Shown: positions 9,371 to 17,948 of the stretch, piece after piece
Numbering within the stretch: the stretch's first letter is position 1
Layout: the number at the start of each line of letters is the position of its first letter
Source of the DNA: an uncultured Opitutia bacterium
GTDB lineage: Bacteria; Verrucomicrobiota; Verrucomicrobiia; Opitutales; JABJCN01
Direction: 5' to 3'
DNA: 36,988 nt
Assembly (NCBI GenBank): GCA_913048125.1
Contig: CAJWWL010000003.1
Span: 1 to 36,988, forward strand
Program-made: the position numbers and the translations under genes
Notes under the pieces: model-generated
Databases searched by the model: none
What the model saw: the letters and a program-made list of their open reading frames with translations, nothing else
What the model was told of the DNA's origin: nothing

Positions 9371-12300
9371 TCAATGATTAAGCATGAACTCGGCGGTATT
9401 TAGGAGCGCCCAAATCAGATCTTCTGTAGCTGTTTGGCGTGTGGCGTCCTTTGAGGCGAAGGATGCAATGGCTGCTTCCTGTTCCTTCTCAGTAGGCAGA
9501 CGAGAGAAGGCTGCGAGATATATCTCCTCAACAATATGTTCGGTTGAAAGGTCGCTCTTGGCTAGTTTTGTCGCCCGACTGGCACCAAGGGCAATACGGT
9601 CTATGAGTTTACTGGAGTTGGCGAGGTGGAGTGCTTGCGTGATGGTTGGAGCGGGGTCGCGCTCACAGGGACACTCCGCGCTAGAGTCGGGCCTTCCAAA
9701 GGTATCGAGGAAAACAGAGGGCATGGTGGTGTTCCAGACGTGCATGGCACGAGAGCGAGCAGGAAGACCTTGGAAGTCGGCAGCAATGTCTGTGACGGAA
9801 GTGACCGCATCGGCCATGACCTCGGCGCGCAGTCTGCGACGTAAGGATCGGCTGAAGTTTCTGTGGTCGCCTGAATTGGTTGCATTGGGTAAGCTTGAGC
9901 TCTGGTATGTCCGGGAATGCAGGATGCGACGCATGAGATGCTTAAGGTCATATCCGTTTTCTACAAAATCTTTGGCAAGCCAGTCCAGAAGGAGAGCGTT
10001 GCTAGGTGGGTTCGATTCCCTAAAGTCGTCTACAGGTTCTACAATTCCAATACCAAAGTAAGCCGCCCAGATACGATTCACTATTGCTTTGGCGAAGTAG
10101 GGGTTGTCTTTTTCTAGCATCCACTCAACGAGTGCGGTTCTAGGGTCTTTGGAGTCTGCTATGGTGAGTGTATGGCCGCCCGGTGGTGTAGGCTTCATTA
10201 CGGCGTCAGTGACTGGGTGTTTGACTGTGCCGCCTGGTTGGAACCACCAGTACTCGGGTTCGCCGGAGATGGGCGCGGATATTCCTTGCCCTTTTCGCTT
10301 CATGGATCCGAAGAATGCTGCAAGTTGATAGTAGTCGTCTTGTCCCCACTTCTCGCTGGGGTGGTGGTGGCATTGAGCACATTCAAGGCGGACACCCAGA
10401 AATATTCGGCTGGCAAATGCCCCTGCTGTGTGGGGTTCACGCTTGTCGCGGAAAAAAGCCACAGGGCCATACTTATGAGAACTTCCTGTTGCAGTGAGTA
10501 GTTCACTGACAAAGGTATCCCAAGGCGTATTTTCACGTAGTTTCCGTCTTACCCAGCGGTCAAGAAGATAGACGGGTTTCACCCCAACGCGCTGAGTGTT
10601 TGGACGAAGTAGGTCGTTGAAGCGTGTCGCCCAGTAGTCGGCCCAGTCGGGATTATTGAGGAGTTTTTCAATGTAGTGCTTACGCTTGTCTACGGAGGTG
10701 TCCTTGAGGAATTTGCGGGCGGTCTCGGGATGGGGGAGTCGACCGATGGTATCCAGGGTGGCGCGGCGTAAGAACTCACTGTCTGAACACTTGTCAGATA
10801 TCAGAAGCCCTAGTTGTTTGTGTCTGTCATAGTTGTGTCGATCGATTGGATTGCTGATGAGCAAGTTCTCGTAGGATGCTGGTGGAAGGTTTGTCTCGCT
10901 GGGAATGGCGACTCTAGCCACTTCTACAGCATCCATGTATCGGACGATAAGTGCGCTTTCGCCTGATTGGTTACCTAGTGTGGCATGGCCGTTTTCATCG
11001 ATTGAAGCGATGCCTAGATCATTGCTCTGGTAGTGGGCAAGGTGCGTCACATCGCGAGTTGACCCGTCGGAATAGTGAGCCTTTGCATTCAGGCTGACCT
11101 TAGCTCCTTTCAAATATGTGCCTTCCTTGGGGGAGACTGATAGACGTTCAAGTTTGGGCTCGTCTTTCTGACCGTAGGGCGTTCCTTGGGCAATCCAGTC
11201 GTGAATAATTTGGTAGAATTCAGAATCCGGCTTGATACGTTGGCCTCCTTCATGACTGATGCTCTCTGTTGCCTTTCGGAGCAGTAGACTCTGCGCTGGT
11301 GCATCGGGCATAGTGCGGCGACCGCGACCTGCAAACGCTAAGGCATGATGGTCAGTCTTGGGATCATAGGAGAAGATAGAAAGCTGAAAGCCATTTTGGC
11401 CTCCGGATTTGGCGTGGCAACTACCGTCGGCACAGCCAGCTCGCGTTAGGATTGGGAGGATGTCATTTCGGAAGCTTAGTGTATTGGCTTTTTTGATCGG
11501 CTCCTTGATTGCATTATCTTTGGGCACTTGTGGCTGCCAGTTTTTTCCAGAGGAGTCTAGGAAGTGAAGCTGACCATCACCATCGGTCATCAAGATGCGT
11601 TTGTATTCAGATGACCAAGCTATGGCGTCATATCCATACTTGCCGACCGAAGACCATGCCCTTTCTTTGGCGCCAGTGGAGGTTTGTTTGCCCTCATGGT
11701 TTACGAGTGAAGTGTAGAGGCGAGGTGTGTTGTCATCTGATATCGTGACGATCCAGTCATCAGTTTGCTCGGGCTTTTCCTTGTTGGGGTCTAGGGTCCA
11801 GACTATTCCAGTAGCATCGGCCTTTGCATTCCGAGCAGAAAAAGTGATGTCTTCATTGAGAGTTTTGGGGTTCCATATCTTCACCGATCGGTCGGCGCTG
11901 GTTGTGGCGATTCGCTGGCTATCTGGACTGAAGGTGGCTGCCAGTACATAGCCAGTATGTCCTTCCAAGTTGCCAACTGGTTGTAGTGTGTCGGCGTTCC
12001 AAAGTCGGGTCAATTTATCGGCGCTTGAGCTTGCGAGGAGTTTTCCGTCAGCACTGGCGGTAAGAGCAAAAATGGAGTCGGTGTGGGCTCTTATGCTTTT
12101 TACATGGGTCCAACCAAGGGGGCGTATAATGTGGAGTTGTCCAAGTTGGGTGGGTAGGCTATCTGCGATGATGAGTCGTTGTCCTTCATTCAAGAAGGTC
12201 AAGGCTGTGATACTACCGGTGAGTTTATCCTCGATTGTAGTTTCGATTTGTCCTGTCTCAATATTCCAAATGTTGACCTTGCGGAAGCTTCCTCCTGCGA

Positions 12301-12862
12301 GAACTTTGCCATCTGGGCTCCATGCCAGTGAATGGATGGGTCCTTGATCGGTGATAAACTGGTGTATCGGGGTGATCCCTTTTTCCTCGATCCTTCGGAT
12401 ATCTACGGTTCTGCCTCTGGATACAGCAAAGGTCTTGCCATCCTGCGCCATGGCAAGGGCGTGGGATGGTTGGTGGAAGGGTGAAGGTTGGTCCCAATCA
12501 ATAGGATTGAGATCGGGCACGGCTTTAAGGATGGCGGCGTCCCATTTGAGTCCTTTAGCTATCCATTGGCTAAGGCTGGATATGTCTGTTTTCGAAAGTT
12601 GCTTCTTGGGAGGCATGTGTGGGTCTGCATCTTTTTGGAGAAGCTTAATGAGGAGACTTTCTTCCGGTTTTTCCAAATTTATGGCTTTGCCGGTTTCGCC
12701 ACCTTTTAGAATTCCTTGGCGCGTGGAGAGTAGAAGTCCCCCCTTACGTTTTTCTTCCGAGTGACAACTTATGCAGTTGTCTCGAATGATAGCGAGGGGT
12801 TCTGCCACCATGGCTTGAGCGAATAGGCTGCCTAGTATCCAGAATTTGCCTAATCGATTCAT
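9371..12862 (-). CDS. Planctomycete-cytochrome (PSCyt1) + WD40 + Ig-like (Big2) + DUF1549 + DUF1553 multidomain protein
   Basis: CISCHSEEKRKGGLLLSTRQGILKGG; WD40 repeats (GHTGYVLAATFSPDSQRIATTSADRSVKIWN); CADGSCHAKSGGQNGFQLSIFSYDP; ...RRATLDTIGRLP...CAQCHHHPSEKW; C-terminal DUF1553 (FGRPDSSAECPCERDPAPTITQALHLAN). Confidence 0.92.
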   Translation of the reverse strand: MNRLGKFWILGSLFAQAMVAEPLAIIRDNCISCHSEEKRKGGLLLSTRQGILKGGETGKAINLEKPEESLLIKLLQKDADPHMPPKKQLSKTDISSLSQWIAKGLKWDAAILKAVPDLNPIDWDQPSPFHQPSHALAMAQDGKTFAVSRGRTVDIRRIEEKGITPIHQFITDQGPIHSLAWSPDGKVLAGGSFRKVNIWNIETGQIETTIEDKLTGSITALTFLNEGQRLIIADSLPTQLGQLHIIRPLGWTHVKSIRAHTDSIFALTASADGKLLASSSADKLTRLWNADTLQPVGNLEGHTGYVLAATFSPDSQRIATTSADRSVKIWNPKTLNEDITFSARNAKADATGIVWTLDPNKEKPEQTDDWIVTISDDNTPRLYTSLVNHEGKQTSTGAKERAWSSVGKYGYDAIAWSSEYKRILMTDGDGQLHFLDSSGKNWQPQVPKDNAIKEPIKKANTLSFRNDILPILTRAGCADGSCHAKSGGQNGFQLSIFSYDPKTDHHALAFAGRGRRTMPDAPAQSLLLRKATESISHEGGQRIKPDSEFYQIIHDWIAQGTPYGQKDEPKLERLSVSPKEGTYLKGAKVSLNAKAHYSDGSTRDVTHLAHYQSNDLGIASIDENGHATLGNQSGESALIVRYMDAVEVARVAIPSETNLPPASYENLLISNPIDRHNYDRHKQLGLLISDKCSDSEFLRRATLDTIGRLPHPETARKFLKDTSVDKRKHYIEKLLNNPDWADYWATRFNDLLRPNTQRVGVKPVYLLDRWVRRKLRENTPWDTFVSELLTATGSSHKYGPVAFFRDKREPHTAGAFASRIFLGVRLECAQCHHHPSEKWGQDDYYQLAAFFGSMKRKGQGISAPISGEPEYWWFQPGGTVKHPVTDAVMKPTPPGGHTLTIADSKDPRTALVEWMLEKDNPYFAKAIVNRIWAAYFGIGIVEPVDDFRESNPPSNALLLDWLAKDFVENGYDLKHLMRRILHSRTYQSSSLPNATNSGDHRNFSRSLRRRLRAEVMADAVTSVTDIAADFQGLPARSRAMHVWNTTMPSVFLDTFGRPDSSAECPCERDPAPTITQALHLANSSKLIDRIALGASRATKLAKSDLSTEHIVEEIYLAAFSRLPTEKEQEAAIASFASKDATRQTATEDLIWALLNTAEFMLNH

Positions 12863-12905
12863 ATCAATCTTTAACGTATCGCTTTTAAATAGAGCCCGAA
12901 AAACT

Positions 12906-13889
12906 TTAACGAACCAAGTTGACTACGTTTTGAGGTGTGCCTTTCAGAAAAGCCTTAACATTTGCTACGACGGTATTCATTAAGCGGGTTCGAGCCGCCT
13001 GCGTAGCCCATGCGATGTGGGGAGTGATGATACAATTTGGGATTCCGATCAGTGGATTGTCATTAGTGGCAGGTTCGATACTTAGCACGTCTAATCCCGC
13101 ACCAGCAATTTGACCAGTTTTCAAGGCCTTAGCTAGAGCGCCTTCTTCGATAAGTGGTCCGCGGCTGGTGTTAATCAGGAAGGCAGTTGTTTTCATCATT
13201 GCGAGTGCCTCAGCGTTGATGAATTTCTCATTTTTTGCAGTAAGCGGGCAGTGAAGGCTAACGAAGTCGCTTTCCTCGAGAATTTTATTGATTGAGGCTG
13301 TGGAGATACCCTCTTCCAGTTCGCCACGCCCTTCTAGGGATGGACTGTAGACCAGTAGTTTCATGCCGAAACTTCTAGCGATGCGGCCAACCTGTTTTCC
13401 GATGCTACCGTAGCCAATGATGCCTAGTGTTCGCCCTTCCAGTTCGATCAGCGGGTAGTCCCAGAAGCAAAAGTCTGGGCATTCATTCCATCGCTGGTTA
13501 TCGACGGCTGTTCCGTGATGGGCGACACGTTGGGTGAGGTTTAAAATGTGCGCAAACGTCATCTGTGCGACTGACGCAGAACCGTAGTCCGGCACGTTTG
13601 TGACCGCTATGTTCTTCTCTGATGCCGCCTCGACATTCACGATATTGAAGCCAGTTGCTGTGACGCCAATATATTCAAGGGCATCTAGTTTGGCGATTGA
13701 TTCACGGGAGAGGGGTGCTTTGTTGGTGAGGACAATTTTGGCTCCCTGAGCACGCTCAATTACTTCTTTGGGTGAAGAGCGTTCGTAAACCTCGCAGGTG
13801 CCAAGGGTTTCAAGTTCTCCCCAGTTTAGGTCTCCGGGGTTAAGGGTGTATCCATCGAGGACTACGATTTTTATTTTATCAGTTGGCAT
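12906..13889 (-). CDS. D-isomer specific 2-hydroxyacid dehydrogenase (glycerate dehydrogenase-like)
   Basis: LEGRTLGIIGYGSIGKQVGRIARSFGMKLLVYSP; LHCPLT; LINTSRGPLIEEGALAKAL; AGLDVL...NCIITPHIAWAT. Confidence 0.92.
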   Translation of the reverse strand: MPTDKIKIVVLDGYTLNPGDLNWGELETLGTCEVYERSSPKEVIERAQGAKIVLTNKAPLSRESIAKLDALEYIGVTATGFNIVNVEAASEKNIAVTNVPDYGSASVAQMTFAHILNLTQRVAHHGTAVDNQRWNECPDFCFWDYPLIELEGRTLGIIGYGSIGKQVGRIARSFGMKLLVYSPSLEGRGELEEGISTASINKILEESDFVSLHCPLTAKNEKFINAEALAMMKTTAFLINTSRGPLIEEGALAKALKTGQIAGAGLDVLSIEPATNDNPLIGIPNCIITPHIAWATQAARTRLMNTVVANVKAFLKGTPQNVVNLVR

Positions 13890-15297
13890 TATTTAGCTGA
13901 ATTTCATCGAGAAGAGACCAAGCTGGTTCGAAGTCACCTCCGTAACCTGTCTCAAGAATGCGATCCACATTTATAGCTCCATTTTCGATTCGTAAATGGG
14001 GGCAACCGGTGTCGCTGTTGACATAGAGTTCAGGATAGTTTTCCAAAGCCCAGCGAGATTCTTCTAGTTCTAGGAACTCCAGGCCCTTTACGAAATGATG
14101 GCCGTTTCGTTCCGTATGGCTAATTCCCAATGTTCCGGCAACGCATAGATCCTGATGCAGGGGAAGGACAGGAAGGTTTGTTAGATCTTCACTGGAAAGG
14201 TAGAGAGGGTTCTCTGGCGATTGTGAATTGTGTCTCTGGATAATCTCAAAGTTCTTCAACGTACGGAATGGACCCTTACAGTTCTTGGCGCTGACGCCTC
14301 GATAACCGAGGGTTATGGCTTTCTCAAAAGCGTCGTCGGTGCCGTTGGACTCATCAATAATTACAGGGATTCGCGAATTCATTCGATGAAGTTCTTCGGC
14401 CAGATCTTCTTTCAGAGCGTTGTCACGGTGAAGTGGTTGTTCGATCCAAAGTACTTGTTTGCGTAACGTAGCCAAAGCTTGGTCGCCTTCATATTCATCA
14501 AGAAAGCTAAGGAAATCTACTGGGGTGTGGAAGGCTTCGTTGGCATCGATGGTCACTTGATAGTTTCCGATCCCCAGTTTTTTATTTAAAATTACCGAGA
14601 CTTCTCGAAGGCGTGCCAATACAGCCTCTGTATCGGCAGATATCTTAAGCTTGAACCAACGTATTCCATATTCATCGATGACTTCCTCCAAAGATTGGGG
14701 AAGTCCGTCCTTCAGAGGATCTGACAATTCGCTGTTTTGCAAGGCGTCAACGAGACCTAGTGTGTGGCGTACATTTAAGCTCTTTGGTGGCGTTTCGGGT
14801 AGTAGGGTGGGTAGTTCAGGACCAAGACCGAGAGAGTTTGTGGTGATGGCCCCCCGAATACCTTGGTCGGTTGCTCGGCATACAGCATCTATAACTGCGC
14901 TATCTAGGAGGGCGCATCCGAATCCTGCAGTCAAGTCGTTGAAGCGCTTATTGGTATTGATTCGACGGGTTTCGTTTTCAATTTCTTGGTGTAGGTTCCA
15001 AGCTGGGGCACCATCGTGCGATTGATATAATCTCGCTGCCTGAGCGATTGAATCCTCCAGTGCACGCTGGCGCTCCTCGAAACTCTTTTCTGGGTTTTTC
15101 TCAAACCACATTGGAGAGAAGATAGTGGCACCAATTCCTGGGATAGAGGTACCGTGCTCGTCTTCGACAATCGTTCGAAGCAGAGCGCATTCCAGATATT
15201 CAATCTTGGCATTACCAAAGTGGAAGGGCATCCGTAATGAGGCTGGGCGTGAGTATAGCCGAACCTCCCGAACTTTTACCTTTTTTGGAGCATCCAT
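13879..15297 (-). CDS. Enolase-superfamily (mandelate racemase/muconate lactonizing-like) protein
   Basis: WFKLKIS (KxK-type), VTIDANEAF, IEQPL, VIIDESNGTDDAFEKAITLGYRGVSAKNCKG, SSEDLTN. Overlaps the dehydrogenase start by 11 nt. Confidence 0.75.
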   Translation of the reverse strand: MDAPKKVKVREVRLYSRPASLRMPFHFGNAKIEYLECALLRTIVEDEHGTSIPGIGATIFSPMWFEKNPEKSFEERQRALEDSIAQAARLYQSHDGAPAWNLHQEIENETRRINTNKRFNDLTAGFGCALLDSAVIDAVCRATDQGIRGAITTNSLGLGPELPTLLPETPPKSLNVRHTLGLVDALQNSELSDPLKDGLPQSLEEVIDEYGIRWFKLKISADTEAVLARLREVSVILNKKLGIGNYQVTIDANEAFHTPVDFLSFLDEYEGDQALATLRKQVLWIEQPLHRDNALKEDLAEELHRMNSRIPVIIDESNGTDDAFEKAITLGYRGVSAKNCKGPFRTLKNFEIIQRHNSQSPENPLYLSSEDLTNLPVLPLHQDLCVAGTLGISHTERNGHHFVKGLEFLELEESRWALENYPELYVNSDTGCPHLRIENGAINVDRILETGYGGDFEPAWSLLDEIQLNNAN

Positions 15298-15396
15298 AGC
15301 GAAGGATTTCTAGTTTTCTAGTTTTGTTTGTTAGGTCAAACTGAGAGTTGGTCTGCACTTTACAACTCATAGAGGATAACGAGGATACACCAACAG

Positions 15397-16434
15397 ATGA
15401 ACATTGAGATTCCTGAATTTAGCGACGTTCTTTCTCTTGAGGCACACTTATCTGAACCAGGGGATGCCTTGGTTTCTGACTTTTCTGAATTGTCTGGAGA
15501 TATCCTCGTTCTTGGAGCGGGAGGGAAGATGGGACCGACTCTAGCCAAGATGGCTAGAAAGGCTATGGATCGAGCGGGTTGCTCTGCAAAAGTAATTGCC
15601 GTCGCTAGGTTTTCAGATTCTGAGGTCAAATTGCGTTTGGAGGCTTCCGGAGTGGAGACTGTTACCTGTGATTTATTGGATACAGACTCGGTGCGCGAGT
15701 TACCAGATGCACCTAATGTGCTTTTTATGGCAGGAATGAAATTCGGTGCTTCCGGCAACCCTGCTTTCACATGGGCCATGAATGCCCTTTGCCCAGCTAT
15801 TGTTGCGGAACGATACTATAATTCCAGAATCGTAGTTTTTTCCTCTGGCAACATTTACCCTTTTGTTAGTGCGGGTACCAAAGGTGCCTCAGAAGATGTA
15901 CCTACAAGTCCTGTAGGAGAGTATGCTCAATCTGTATTAGCTCGGGAACGTATGTTCGAGTACTTTGCATGTGAAATGGGCACACATATTCTTCAGTATC
16001 GCCTCAACTATGCTGTTGAACCTCGTTACGGAATACCCGTTGATCTTGCTTTAAAGATCCTTTCTAACGAACCAATAGATCTTTCTATGGGCTTCGTAAA
16101 TCTTATCTGGCAGAGAGATGCAAATGAGATCGCTCTTCGCTCTCTCAATCGGGCATCGAATCCTCCAGAAATTCTTAACGTTACCGGTCTTGAAATTCTT
16201 TCTGTTCGCGCCCTTGCTGAAAAATTAGGCGAACGGCTGGGACAGGTGCCCATGTTCCTTGGGCATGAAGAGCCTGAAGCCTTGCTGGCAGATGCCTCCA
16301 AGTGTGCACAATACTTTGGTGAACCTCCTACTACCGTTGATGCTATGCTGGACGCTGTAGCTAGGTGGGTTCAACAGGGTGGGTCACTACTAGGTAAACC
16401 TACCAAATTCCAAGTTCGCGATGGCAACTTTTAA
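15397..16434 (+). CDS. NAD(P)-dependent epimerase/dehydratase-like SDR protein
   Basis: ILVLGAGGKMGPTLAKMARKAMDRAG; NVLFMAGMKFG; VVFSSGNIYPF...EDVPTSPVGEYAQSVLARERMFEYF (extended SDR Ser/Tyr region; spacing to canonical YxxxK not confirmed). Confidence 0.78.
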   Translation: MNIEIPEFSDVLSLEAHLSEPGDALVSDFSELSGDILVLGAGGKMGPTLAKMARKAMDRAGCSAKVIAVARFSDSEVKLRLEASGVETVTCDLLDTDSVRELPDAPNVLFMAGMKFGASGNPAFTWAMNALCPAIVAERYYNSRIVVFSSGNIYPFVSAGTKGASEDVPTSPVGEYAQSVLARERMFEYFACEMGTHILQYRLNYAVEPRYGIPVDLALKILSNEPIDLSMGFVNLIWQRDANEIALRSLNRASNPPEILNVTGLEILSVRALAEKLGERLGQVPMFLGHEEPEALLADASKCAQYFGEPPTTVDAMLDAVARWVQQGGSLLGKPTKFQVRDGNF

Positions 16435-16528
16435 AAAAACTGTCAGAAAAAAATAACCTTTACCTATATATAGTGAACGCATTGCACGAGCGCGCGAGGA
16501 ACTAGCAAATTTTCACAAAAGCAAACAG

Positions 16529-17869
16529 ATGAATAACCACATGACCAAAAACCAATCCATGAAGTGTAACGACCTGCCTGGGCATTTTTCCCGTCGCGAA
16601 TTCCTCCATGTTGGCATGATCGGAGGATTGGGTCTGACCCTTCCTGAGTTCTTGAGAATGAAAGCTCATGCGGCTCAGAAGCATTATGATTCTGTGGAAG
16701 GCAAAGCCAAGAGTGTTATTCATATCTACCTGCCTGGTGGAATGGCTCACCAAGAGTCTTTCGATCCAAAACCTTATGCGCCCCTAGAATATCGAGGCCC
16801 CATGTCTCACATTCCAACCAAGATCACTGGTGAACGTTTTGGGGAGACTTTTAAAGAAACTGCCAAGATTGCGGACAAAATCACGGTATGCCGTTCCATG
16901 AGTCATGGTGAGGCCGCTCACGAGCGTGGCACTCACAACATGTTTACAGGCTATCGCCCAAGTCCAGCAATTCAGTTTCCTAGCATGGGCAGTGTGGTTA
17001 GCCATGAGTTTGGTTCACGCAAGAGCCTTCCTCCCTATGTCTGTATTCCTAACGTACCCAACGAGTTTGCAGGCAGTGGCTACCTAAGCAGTGCATACGG
17101 GCCGTTTGGCCTTGGTAGTGATCCAGCCTCGGATGGTTTCTCTGTGCGAGATCTTGGCTTACCCAAAGACATCTCACTTGGACGCTTCGATCGGCGCAAG
17201 AGCATACTCAACACAGTTGATGATCATTTTCGAAAGATGGAGAAGTCCGACAAGCTAAGCGCCATGGACAGTTTCTACAGCGACGCTTATCAGCTCATCA
17301 GTTCTAAAGAAGCTCGCGAAGCTTTCGACATCAACAAGGAAGATGCCAAGTTACGCGAACGTTACGGTCAGAATCAGGCTGGTCAGCGTATGCTTCTTGC
17401 CCGCCGTCTCGTCGAGGCTGGTGTTCGTTTCGTTTCTCTTACATACGGAGGTTGGGACCACCACCAAAATATTGAAGCGGCTTTTCAGCGGCAAGGACCC
17501 GACTTGGATAAGGCTTTTGCGTCTCTTATCACCGATCTTGATGATCGTGGACTGCTTGACGAGACGCTTGTCATGATCTCTTCCGAATTTGGTCGCACAC
17601 CCAAGATCAACGCGAACAATGGTCGTGACCACTGGCCACGAGTTTTTAGTGTCGTATTGGCAGGTGGAGGGATCAAGCGAGGCAGCATCTACGGATCTTC
17701 AGATGCTTTTGCAGCAATGCCTGAGGATGATCCACTATCTGTGGAAGATTTAGCAACCACTGTCTACAACCAACTGGGTATTGTTGCCGATAAGGAATTA
17801 ATGGCTCCGGGTGACCGACCAATGGAAATCGTAGATGGCGGAAAGGTCGTCAAGGAACTGCTCGCCTAG
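16529..17869 (+). CDS. DUF1501 domain protein (Tat-exported), paralog of 7985..9310
   Basis: Tat-like signal FSRREFLHVGMIGGLGLTLPEFL; VIHIYLPGGMAHQESFDPKPYAPLEYRG; SSEFGRTPKINANNGRDHWPRVFSVVLAGGG. Confidence 0.93.
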   Translation: MNNHMTKNQSMKCNDLPGHFSRREFLHVGMIGGLGLTLPEFLRMKAHAAQKHYDSVEGKAKSVIHIYLPGGMAHQESFDPKPYAPLEYRGPMSHIPTKITGERFGETFKETAKIADKITVCRSMSHGEAAHERGTHNMFTGYRPSPAIQFPSMGSVVSHEFGSRKSLPPYVCIPNVPNEFAGSGYLSSAYGPFGLGSDPASDGFSVRDLGLPKDISLGRFDRRKSILNTVDDHFRKMEKSDKLSAMDSFYSDAYQLISSKEAREAFDINKEDAKLRERYGQNQAGQRMLLARRLVEAGVRFVSLTYGGWDHHQNIEAAFQRQGPDLDKAFASLITDLDDRGLLDETLVMISSEFGRTPKINANNGRDHWPRVFSVVLAGGGIKRGSIYGSSDAFAAMPEDDPLSVEDLATTVYNQLGIVADKELMAPGDRPMEIVDGGKVVKELLA

Positions 17870-17948
17870 GACACCGGATGTTCCGGAATTACAAGCTTTG
17901 GAGTCCACAAGACTTTTTGGCCGTTAAACCCTTAGCTACTAAGCCACA

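Noticed and set aside
9384-10061. 225-aa plus-strand ORF antisense to the DUF1553 gene
   Set aside because: Shadow ORF within a strongly supported minus-strand gene; the translation has no recognisable domain.
15308-15325. Tandem CTAGTTTT repeat in the divergent intergenic region
   Set aside because: Only two copies of an AT-rich octamer; not enough to call a regulatory site.
17876-17888. Possible hairpin CCGGATGTTCCGG after the DUF1501 stop
   Set aside because: Stem too short and no T-run follows; the downstream PPC gene is probably co-transcribed, so a terminator is not supported.
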